DNA from: an uncultured Sneathia sp. | Lineage (GTDB): Bacteria; Fusobacteriota; Fusobacteriia; Fusobacteriales; Leptotrichiaceae | Length of the DNA: 6,016 bases | Direction of reading: 5' to 3' | Assembly: GCA_902494065.1 (NCBI GenBank) | Contig: CABURZ010000051.1 | Location: 1 to 6,016 of the forward strand | Shown: one piece after another, positions 1-5,882 of the stretch | Numbering within the stretch: the first letter of the stretch is position 1 | Layout of the letters: each line of letters opens with the position of its first letter | The notes under the pieces: generated by a model | What the model was told of the DNA's origin: nothing | The model's input: only the letters and a program-made list of their open reading frames with translations | Databases searched by the model: none | Translations under genes and position numbers: made by a program

Positions 1-1
1 T

Positions 2-847
2 GATACGACACTAGGCTTTTATACCTATTCTGATGCTTTAGTATCTGTTATGAATAAAGCAAATATCGATGAAAAACAAGATTTAATTAATAAAATTTTA
101 AGTACAACTGATGAATACATCATAAAAGATATTAAATCAAATCCTCCTTTTGCTGAATATGTTATGGTTTTCTTTAACTATCTTTATTTTGATTTGTATT
201 TTGGTACAGAAAAATTGACTAATCCTAAAAAAATAAAATCATTCATCAGAAATGAAAAATTATTAGAATTTAAAGATTTTAAAAATAAAGTGATACATTC
301 ACTTGGTATGAACTCACCTATAAGTCAAAAAATAGTTGAAATATATGATATAACTTCTAATTTAAACTATAAATCAGTAATAGAATTTACAGATCAAGTT
401 GATAAAATTGTTAATAATATCAATTTTGTATTTAAAACATTTATAGATTTAAGAGTAGTACCTTATCTATTTATATTTAAAACTATTTATCTTCCATACA
501 AAGGACTAATTTATAGAATTACTGGAGATAAAGAAAGTAAAGAAGCACAAAACTTCAACTTCCTAACTATTAAAACACTCCTTAGTTTAAATTCATATAA
601 TCATTTATATGAACTACTAGAAACTATAAAAATAGAAGAAACTACATTTGATTATCTAAAACAACTAGGTTTAACTGATATAAAAGTATCTAATTTAGCA
701 GAACTTGTGACTCTTATGTGCCATGTAATAATAAATGAATCTGATGCTAAATTATCTAATGAAGAAAAACAAATATTATATCTATTCTATAAAGACGTAG
801 AAATTCTAATATGGGAATACATTGCATTAATAGAATATCTAATTTAA
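2..847 (+). CDS. hypothetical protein, 5'-truncated by window edge
   Basis: The frame is open from base 2 to the TAA at 845-847, giving 281 visible residues. The first ATG in this frame is at 50, but the bases before it (gctttagtatctgtt) contain no ribosome binding site and the frame continues open to the window edge, so the gene most likely begins upstream and ATG 50 is an internal Met. The protein is rich in Lys, Ile, Asn, Phe and Tyr and looks mostly helical. Aromatic-rich hydrophobic stretches occur at visible residues about 50-68 and 152-166, but they are interrupted by charged residues and do not make a clear membrane protein. I do not recognise the family. The C-terminal part (about 234-261) has a hydrophobic helix, then NESDAKLSNEEKQIL, loosely like the acidic-loop and EE pattern of TerB-like helical domains; this is only a weak resemblance. 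The gene ends directly at a strong terminator, so it is the last gene of its transcript. Confidence 0.85.
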   Translation, partial: DTTLGFYTYSDALVSVMNKANIDEKQDLINKILSTTDEYIIKDIKSNPPFAEYVMVFFNYLYFDLYFGTEKLTNPKKIKSFIRNEKLLEFKDFKNKVIHSLGMNSPISQKIVEIYDITSNLNYKSVIEFTDQVDKIVNNINFVFKTFIDLRVVPYLFIFKTIYLPYKGLIYRITGDKESKEAQNFNFLTIKTLLSLNSYNHLYELLETIKIEETTFDYLKQLGLTDIKVSNLAELVTLMCHVIINESDAKLSNEEKQILYLFYKDVEILIWEYIALIEYLI

Positions 848-874
848 AAAAGTCAAGGGTTGCCTTGACTTTTT
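847..874. terminator. bidirectional rho-independent terminator
   Basis: AGTCAAGG (851-858) pairs perfectly with CCTTGACT (863-870) around the loop GTTG (859-862). The stem is extended by AAAA (847-850) against TTTT (871-874). Read on the plus strand it is a GC-containing hairpin followed by a T run, ending the upstream hypothetical gene. Read on the minus strand it also has a T run and ends pspC. The stop codons of both genes touch or lie within its arms (TAA 845-847 on plus, TAA 875-873 on minus). Confidence 0.9.
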
Positions 875-1055
875 AATATATATCATCTTCATTTGGTATA
901 ATTATTGCCATTATTATATACAAAAATAATGTTACTCCAAATAAGATAAATACTATTCTAACTATTACTGGATCTATATCAAAGTAATTTGCAATACCTC
1001 CGCAAACTCCAAAAATTATTCTATCACGTCTACTTCTTGTTAATCTTTTTCTCAT
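873..1055 (-). CDS. PspC-domain membrane protein (stand-alone, 60 aa)
   Basis: This small protein consists almost entirely of a PspC domain. A basic N-terminus (RKRLTRSRRDR, residues 2-12) is followed by the family hallmark GVCGGIANYF (16-25), then DIDPVIVRI (26-34), a hydrophobic membrane segment (about 31-54) ending in IIP, and a short acidic tail. PspC was first known as a membrane component of the phage shock response in enterobacteria. Single-domain versions are common in Gram-positive and other anaerobic bacteria, where the exact role is usually untested; an envelope-stress role here is inferred from the family. The start is ATG (1055-1053), with AAGGTGG at 1066-1060 only 4 nt upstream. 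A second ATG at 1069-1067 is out of frame. The gene has its own promoter and diverges from the ABC exporter operon; its stop lies inside the shared terminator. Length is normal for this minimal type. Confidence 0.93.
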   Translation of the reverse strand: MRKRLTRSRRDRIIFGVCGGIANYFDIDPVIVRIVFILFGVTLFLYIIMAIIIPNEDDIY

Positions 1056-1085
1056 ATTTCCACCTTCATTTTTTGTTTGTAATTT

Positions 1086-1113
1086 ATTATACCCTATATT
1101 TTTTTTAATTCAA
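1086..1113 (-). promoter_or_regulatory. sigma-A-type promoter for pspC
   Basis: On the minus strand, TTGAAT (1113-1108) and a perfect TATAAT (1091-1086) are separated by 16 bp. Transcription would start near 1079 and give a leader of about 24 nt carrying the AAGGTGG ribosome binding site. The assignment rests on consensus match and position only. Confidence 0.75.
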
Positions 1114-1120
1114 ATTTTCA

Positions 1121-1149
1121 TTTACTTTAATTTTGGTTTATGCTATGAT
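1121..1149 (+). promoter_or_regulatory. promoter for the ABC exporter operon
   Basis: TTTACT (1121-1126) and TATGAT (1144-1149) are separated by exactly 17 bp. TGC directly before the -10 box (1141-1143) gives an extended TGnTATGAT element. The start point would be near 1156, leaving a leader of about 20 nt. The -35 box is weak (4 of 6 matches). It stands back to back with the pspC promoter, with only 7 bp between the two -35 boxes. Confidence 0.65.
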
Positions 1150-1164
1150 AAATCTAATATACAG

Positions 1165-1171
1165 AAAGGAG
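1165..1171 (+). promoter_or_regulatory. ribosome binding site that decides the first ABC gene start
   Basis: AAAGGAG at 1165-1171 lies 5 nt before ATG 1177. The in-frame GTG at 1171, which would add two residues, overlaps the Shine-Dalgarno sequence itself and so cannot be the start served by it. Confidence 0.85.
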
Positions 1172-1176
1172 TGTTT

Positions 1177-2874
1177 ATGCTTAAATTAATAAAAAAATAT
1201 ACAAAACAATACAAATATTTTGCAATTTTTGCTCCAATTTTTGTATTTACTGAGAGTATTTGTGAAATATTAATTCCTTTATATATGTCAAGATTAATAG
1301 ATAATGGGATTAACAAAAAAGTAATAATCATACTCTGCTTTCTTTCATTATGTGCACTAGTTTTAGGAATACTATCAAGTATTTTTTCAATAAAAGCTTC
1401 CAATGGATTTGCTACAAATCTTAGGCTAGAGTTATTTAAAAAAATCCAAAATTTTTCTTCAAATAATATTGATAAATTTGGAGTACCAAGTATTATAACA
1501 AGAATGACTAAAGATATACAAAGATTACAAGACACATACCAAATGACTGTACGTATGGCTATACGTTGTCCTATAATCACACTATTATCATTTATTATGA
1601 TATATAGACTGTCACCAAAACTTTCAATTATATTTTGGGTTTTAATACCTTTAATGATAATTATGATAGCATTTGCATTATCAACTCTTTTAAATCCACT
1701 AAGAAAATTATTTACGCAATACGACAAATTAAATCAAAATGTTGAAGAAAATCTTCTAGGAATTAGGGTAATAAAAACATATAACACAATAAATAAAGAA
1801 ACAAAAAACTTTTTTAATATTGCAAGTATTTTAGCAAAAATACAAACTTTTCTTGATACCATGATAATGTCATTTTATTCTATATTACGTTTATTAAATT
1901 ACATTGCTATTATACTAATCGTTTACTTTGGTGGTAAAATGGTTATTAGCAATACTTTAACTACAGGTGTATTTTTAAGTTTAATAACATACTCTTCACA
2001 AATTCTAGGAAATTTGCTTGAATTTGGGTTTATACTATCAGGATTTGCAATGTCAAAAGAAGCTGTTAGACGTATTAATGAAGTATTTAATGAAAAAAAT
2101 GAAATTTTAATCAAAAAAAATCCAATTACACACTTAAACAACTTTGACATAGAATTTAAAGATGTAAGTTTTAACTATACAAATACACACAATGTTTTAA
2201 ATAATATAACTTTCAAATTAAAACAAGGTGAAAGTTTAGGAATTATAGGTACTACTGGTAGTGGTAAAACAAGTCTTGTACATCTACTACTAAGACTCTA
2301 TGAAGTAAATTCTGGAAAGATTCTTATAGGAAATGAAAACATAAAAAATATAGATATTTCATATTTAAGAAATATTGTATCACTAGTATCGCAAAAAAAT
2401 ACTTTATTTAAATCAAATGTTCGTAATAACATGCTTTGGGCAAGTGAAAAATTAACTGATACAGAAATTTTAGAAGCTATTAAAGGTGTACAAGCAGATA
2501 ATTTTATCGATAATTTAGATAATAAAGTTGAACAACTTGGATCTAATTTTTCAGGTGGTCAAAAACAAAGATTATACATAGCACGAAGTTTACTTAAAAA
2601 TTCTAAAATAATAATTTTAGATGATTCTACTAGTGCTATTGATACAAAAACTGATAAAAAAATAAAGGATTTTTTAAATAAAAATTATAAAAATTCTACC
2701 AAAATTATAATCAGCCAAAGAATATCTTCAATAATTAACTGTGATAAAATAATGGTAATAGAAGATGGTAAAATTACAAATATTGATACACACGAAAATT
2801 TATTAAAAATTTCAAAAATTTATAGAGAGTTTTATGAAATACAAAAAGGTGGTGGCAACTTTGATGAACAATAA
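1177..2874 (+). CDS. ABC exporter half-transporter, degenerate-site subunit (YfiB-like)
   Basis: A 565-residue half-size ABC exporter in the plasma membrane: six hydrophobic segments in residues about 15-290, then a nucleotide-binding domain from about 325. The coupling region ENLLGIRVIKTYN (191-203) is typical of YfiB/LmrA-like exporters. NBD motifs are A-loop Tyr334, Walker A GTTGSGKT (358-365), Q-loop Gln406, a canonical signature FSGGQ (458-462), Walker B IIILD (478-482) and D-loop SAID (486-489). The catalytic Glu after Walker B is replaced by Asp483, and the switch (H-loop) His by Gln514. In heterodimeric exporters such as TM287/288 and BmrC/BmrD, this marks the subunit whose Walker A/B builds the non-hydrolysing site. 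The next gene supplies the complementary defect. The 3' end overlaps that gene by 11 nt. Substrate is not readable from sequence; drugs, lipids or peptides are all possible. I place it near YfiB by sequence pattern only. Confidence 0.95.
   Translation: MLKLIKKYTKQYKYFAIFAPIFVFTESICEILIPLYMSRLIDNGINKKVIIILCFLSLCALVLGILSSIFSIKASNGFATNLRLELFKKIQNFSSNNIDKFGVPSIITRMTKDIQRLQDTYQMTVRMAIRCPIITLLSFIMIYRLSPKLSIIFWVLIPLMIIMIAFALSTLLNPLRKLFTQYDKLNQNVEENLLGIRVIKTYNTINKETKNFFNIASILAKIQTFLDTMIMSFYSILRLLNYIAIILIVYFGGKMVISNTLTTGVFLSLITYSSQILGNLLEFGFILSGFAMSKEAVRRINEVFNEKNEILIKKNPITHLNNFDIEFKDVSFNYTNTHNVLNNITFKLKQGESLGIIGTTGSGKTSLVHLLLRLYEVNSGKILIGNENIKNIDISYLRNIVSLVSQKNTLFKSNVRNNMLWASEKLTDTEILEAIKGVQADNFIDNLDNKVEQLGSNFSGGQKQRLYIARSLLKNSKIIILDDSTSAIDTKTDKKIKDFLNKNYKNSTKIIISQRISSIINCDKIMVIEDGKITNIDTHENLLKISKIYREFYEIQKGGGNFDEQ
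2846..2855 (+). promoter_or_regulatory. ribosome binding site of the second ABC gene, inside the first
   Basis: AAGGTGGTGG at 2846-2855 lies in the last codons of the first ABC gene, 8-11 nt before ATG 2864. It supports 2864 rather than the upstream in-frame ATG at 2834, which has only a weak GAGAG before it and would add ten residues (MKYKKVVATL). Confidence 0.75.
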
Positions 2875-4624
2875 TTTTAAAACATTTATACGGCTTATAA
2901 AATTAATATATAATGAGTCACGTGTTACGTTTTGCTTAATTTTATTTTTCTCTATACTATTTAAATTATTAAATATATATGCCACAGGATTTATAAAAAA
3001 GATTTTAGATACCGCTATAATTGCAAAAGATATACCTCTTTTGATTAAATATACAATATTTTTAGCAATAATATATTTAATTACTGCAATATCTTCACAA
3101 TTAAATGTAGTTTTATCAATACCGCTTTCTCAAAAAGTAATACTAAATTTAAGAAAAAAGGCAATGAATAAATTAGTTAATTTACCTATAAGATATTTTG
3201 ATACAAATGAACACGGTAAAATTATGAGTAATTTTACAAACGATATTGAAGTAATAAATGATTTTGTAGAATATTCATTTTTCTACAATGCTACTGCAAT
3301 ACTTGAAATAATTGCAACTATTTTATTTATGTTTTATTTATCTCCTATATTAGCAACTGTAGTTATAGTATTTTTAGTAATTTGCCTACTAATTACATAT
3401 ATATTTGGAAAATATAGCATACATTTATACGATACACAACAATCTGGAATATCTGATATAAATGCATATATAGAAGAAATGGTAAAAGGACATAGCATAG
3501 TAAAATTGTTTAATTATGAAAAAAGAAATTTTAAAATGTTTAATAAAATAAATAATAATTACTTAAAAAGTTCTGTTAAAGCTAACATTTTTTCAAATTC
3601 TATTTTTCCAATAATTGCGACAATAAATTATGTACAGTATGTAACAATAGCTATTATAGGTACATATGCAATTTATTCAAATATTTCAAATGTCACAATA
3701 GGTACTATAGGAAGCTTTTTAATATTATGTAGAACTTTATCAGTTCCCATATTTAGCTTAGCTTTTGAAATAACCTTTATTACTCGTGCAATAGCTGGTG
3801 CTAAAAGAGTATTTAACGCTATAGATCAAAACCCAGAAATTGATGAAGGTCGTGTCTATTTAAAAGATAACAAATGGATATTAGAAGATGGCACAGAAGT
3901 TGAATGTAGATCAAATATTGAATTTAGAAATGTGAATTTTTCATATGATCCTGGAAAAAAAATATTAAAAAACATAAATATGTATGCAAAAAATGGTCAA
4001 AAAGTAGCACTAGTAGGTCCTACTGGTAGTGGTAAAACTACAATAACAAATTTAATTACAAGATTTTATGAATTAGATTCTGGACAAATATTATTAGATG
4101 GAATAGATATTAGAAGAATAAATAAATATGATTTAAGAAAAAATATAACTATAGTTTTACAAGACAGTGTTCTATTTACAGATACTATACTAAATAATAT
4201 ACGTTATTGCGATGATAGCATAAAAAGAGAAGATGTTATAAAAGCTAGTATTGAAGTTGGAGCAGATCATTTCATATCACAGTTAGACAAAGGATACGAT
4301 ACTATGTTGGATTCTTCAGTAGAATCACTTTCTCAAGGACAAAAACAATTAATTTGCCTTGCTCGTGCAAAACTACGTAATACGCCTATATTAATACTAG
4401 ATGAAGCTACATCAAATATAGACACTCTTACAGAACAAATAGTAGGCCATGGTATGGATAAACTAATGCATGGTAAAACTGTATTTGTAATAGCACATAG
4501 ATTATCAACTATTATTAATTCGGATGTAATAATGGTTATTGAAAATGGAGAAATTATTGAGCGTGGAAATCATCAAGATTTATTAGAAAAAAACGGAGTT
4601 TATGCTAAATTATACAGAGGATAA
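2864..4624 (+). CDS. ABC exporter half-transporter, catalytic-site subunit (YfiC-like)
   Basis: A 586-residue partner of the preceding gene. Six membrane segments lie at about 22-40, 60-84, 136-158, 160-182, 248-272 and 278-300, and the NBD starts near 350. Motifs are A-loop Tyr361, Walker A GPTGSGKT (385-392), Q-loop Gln433, Walker B LILD with catalytic Glu514 (DEATS 513-517), D-loop SNID (517-520) and switch His545 (IAHRLST). The signature is LSQGQ (489-493) instead of LSGGQ. Thus it carries the intact Walker B Glu and His while its own signature, which faces the partner's Walker A, is altered; the partner supplies a normal signature to the competent site. This is the standard division of labour in heterodimeric exporters. 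The linker between membrane and nucleotide domains (about 318-352) is roughly 14 residues longer than in the partner. The start at 2864 overlaps the upstream gene by 11 nt, suggesting translational coupling and fixed stoichiometry. A terminator follows the stop directly, closing a two-gene operon. Confidence 0.95.
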   Translation: MNNNFKTFIRLIKLIYNESRVTFCLILFFSILFKLLNIYATGFIKKILDTAIIAKDIPLLIKYTIFLAIIYLITAISSQLNVVLSIPLSQKVILNLRKKAMNKLVNLPIRYFDTNEHGKIMSNFTNDIEVINDFVEYSFFYNATAILEIIATILFMFYLSPILATVVIVFLVICLLITYIFGKYSIHLYDTQQSGISDINAYIEEMVKGHSIVKLFNYEKRNFKMFNKINNNYLKSSVKANIFSNSIFPIIATINYVQYVTIAIIGTYAIYSNISNVTIGTIGSFLILCRTLSVPIFSLAFEITFITRAIAGAKRVFNAIDQNPEIDEGRVYLKDNKWILEDGTEVECRSNIEFRNVNFSYDPGKKILKNINMYAKNGQKVALVGPTGSGKTTITNLITRFYELDSGQILLDGIDIRRINKYDLRKNITIVLQDSVLFTDTILNNIRYCDDSIKREDVIKASIEVGADHFISQLDKGYDTMLDSSVESLSQGQKQLICLARAKLRNTPILILDEATSNIDTLTEQIVGHGMDKLMHGKTVFVIAHRLSTIINSDVIMVIENGEIIERGNHQDLLEKNGVYAKLYRG

Positions 4625-4653
4625 AAAAAGGCCACATTGTGTGGCTTTTTTTT
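4623..4653. terminator. bidirectional rho-independent terminator
   Basis: GCCACA (4631-4636) pairs with TGTGGC (4640-4645) around a TTG loop. The stem is flanked by seven A (4623-4629) and eight T (4646-4653), which lengthen it and give a T run in either reading direction. It serves the ABC operon on plus (stop 4622-4624) and the M20 gene on minus (stop 4654-4652); both stops lie inside its arms. Confidence 0.93.
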
Positions 4654-5752
4654 ATCCTTTTATTATACTTTTAAATAAATTAATTCCATCCATAATAACA
4701 TCATCATTAAATACATAATTTTCATTATGTATACTAGCACCACTACCTGTACCTAGCATAAAAAATAGGCTAGGGCAAAATTTCTTGTAATATCCAAAAT
4801 CTTCACTTGCTCTAATAGGCTCACTCATTTCACGGTGTTTAATACCATACTTATCTAAAACTTTTAAAGTTTTTTCACACAATTCAATGTCATTATTTGT
4901 TTCAGGAAATTCATCGTATATTTCAATAATATATTTATAACCTTCATTTTTTATTTCACCTAAAATTTCATATAATTTATCCAAAAGTTTTTGCATATCA
5001 GCATCAAATGCTGCACGTATTGTAAATGAAATTTCTCCACTTTTTGGTGAAACTCCAAAATTAAGCTTACCCATGGAAAGATTAATTATTGTTACTAAAA
5101 CTAGTGATTGAAACTCTATATCTTCAAATTTTCTTCCTACAAATCCATAAAATTCTGATAGAGGCTTTAGTCTTCCAATAATTTTTGAAATTGCATAACT
5201 AGGATTTAAGCCTTTTTCTGGTTCACTTGCATGAGTTTGAATACCATCTATTTTAATTCTCATTCCAAGTGAAGCACATTGTATACAACCTTTTCTGTAA
5301 TATGCAACTCCTTTTTCAAAATTTGGCATATTGTGTAATCCGTATATTTCAGAAATATTGTTATCTATAAAAAGTTTATCACAAAGCTTTGCACCACCAC
5401 CATTTTCTTCTGCTGGTTGAAATAGAAAAATTACATTATCATTTGGCATATCTTCTTCTAATGCTAGAATAAGCCCACACATAATAGCTGTATGACCATC
5501 ATGTCCACAGCCATGAAACATTTCTAATTTTGAGTTCATAATAGCATCATGATCTGATCTTATTGCAATAGTTTTACTAGGATTTAAGCCTTTCATCTTT
5601 GCATAAAACCAACCATCTTCTTCAACAATTTCTACATTTGTATTATCACGTAAAAAATCCTTTATAAACTTTTGAGTTTTAACTTCATGATGTGCTATTT
5701 CAGGATATTCATGCAATTTTTTCCTAAATTCAATAATCTTATTTATATCCAT
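4652..5752 (-). CDS. M20-family metal-dependent amidohydrolase (aminoacylase/hippurate-hydrolase type)
   Basis: A 366-residue protein, probably cytoplasmic (no signal peptide), of the M20 peptidase/amidohydrolase family, which cleaves N-acyl or peptide-like amide bonds using two metal ions. It opens with FRKKLHEYPEIAHHE (9-23), the usual N-terminal signature. IRSDHDA (64-70) stands where most members have RADMDALP. GCGHDGHT (81-88) provides metal ligands Cys82 and His84; FQPAEENGGGA (111-121) provides catalytic Glu115 and metal ligand Glu116; GLHN (138-141) provides His140. The dimerisation (lid) domain follows, including the family's HAS motif (His174). SEDFGYY (316-322) and His342 in IHNENY complete the site. 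All expected ligands are present, so it should be active. It is slightly short for the family (often about 380-400), mainly because few residues separate SDHDA from the GCGHDGH motif. The start is ATG 5752-5750, with AAGGAGGAG at 5763-5755. Substrate is unknown; amino-acid scavenging or peptidoglycan/peptide turnover are guesses. Confidence 0.93.
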   Translation of the reverse strand: MDINKIIEFRKKLHEYPEIAHHEVKTQKFIKDFLRDNTNVEIVEEDGWFYAKMKGLNPSKTIAIRSDHDAIMNSKLEMFHGCGHDGHTAIMCGLILALEEDMPNDNVIFLFQPAEENGGGAKLCDKLFIDNNISEIYGLHNMPNFEKGVAYYRKGCIQCASLGMRIKIDGIQTHASEPEKGLNPSYAISKIIGRLKPLSEFYGFVGRKFEDIEFQSLVLVTIINLSMGKLNFGVSPKSGEISFTIRAAFDADMQKLLDKLYEILGEIKNEGYKYIIEIYDEFPETNNDIELCEKTLKVLDKYGIKHREMSEPIRASEDFGYYKKFCPSLFFMLGTGSGASIHNENYVFNDDVIMDGINLFKSIIKG

Positions 5753-5768
5753 AACTCCTCCTTATGTA

Positions 5769-5777
5769 ATTATACCA
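5769..5777 (-). promoter_or_regulatory. probable extended -10 promoter of the M20 gene
   Basis: On the minus strand, TGGTATAAT (5777-5769) is a perfect TATAAT with a TGn extension. No -35 match exists at 16-18 bp; that position (about 5792-5797) reads TAGCCC, within the inferred insertion-sequence end. The predicted start near 5762 would fall at the AAGGAGG ribosome binding site, leaving a leader of only about 10 nt. The box is clear, but whether it is the working promoter is uncertain. Confidence 0.5.
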
Positions 5778-5831
5778 CATTTAAATTAAAGGGGCTATTG
5801 CAAATTTAAAAAGTGATAGTCAAAAGTAAAG

Positions 5832-5866
5832 AAAAAGGTGTCAAATTAAAATTTGGCACTTTTTTT
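5832..5866. terminator. terminator at the 3' end of the IS30-family transposase
   Basis: GTGTCAAA (5838-5845) pairs with TTTGGCAC (5852-5859), one pair being T-G, around TTAAAA. The stem is flanked by AAAAAG on the left and seven T (5860-5866) on the right. On the minus strand it lies 17 nt past the transposase stop and should stop transposase transcripts before they reach the M20 gene. It can also act on plus-strand transcripts entering the element. Confidence 0.8.
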
Positions 5867-5882
5867 ATGATAATTTGTCAAA

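Noticed and set aside
1143..1727. Open frame of about 194 codons on the minus strand.
   Set aside because: It lies antisense to the well-supported ABC gene and its promoter, is a low-complexity Ile/Asn/Ser translation of AT-rich sequence, and shows no recognisable motif or promoter.
1923..2150. Open frame of about 75 codons on the minus strand.
   Set aside because: It is entirely antisense within the ABC membrane domain and shows no family resemblance.
2834..2863. Longer N-terminus for the second ABC subunit starting at ATG 2834.
   Set aside because: The ribosome binding site before it is weak, whereas AAGGTGGTGG is well placed for ATG 2864, and the resulting N-terminus (MNNNFKTFIRLIK) looks natural for this family.
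2250..4040. Nearly identical stretch ACTGGTAGTGGTAAAAC in both ABC genes (near 2253 and 4021).
   Set aside because: It encodes the Walker A motif TGSGKT in the same preferred codons; it is shared function, not a mobile or recombinogenic repeat.
5780..5810. AT-only inverted repeat TTTAAATT (5780-5787) and AATTTAAA (5803-5810) around the inferred IS end.
   Set aside because: Eight A/T bases in this AT-rich background are easily met by chance, and the repeat would straddle the IS boundary. It is not enough to call an operator or a target palindrome.
5795..5823. Outward promoter from the IS end (TTGACT at 5823-5818 with a -10 17 bp away).
   Set aside because: The -10 position reads CAATAG, a poor match to TATAAT, so no hybrid promoter is supported.
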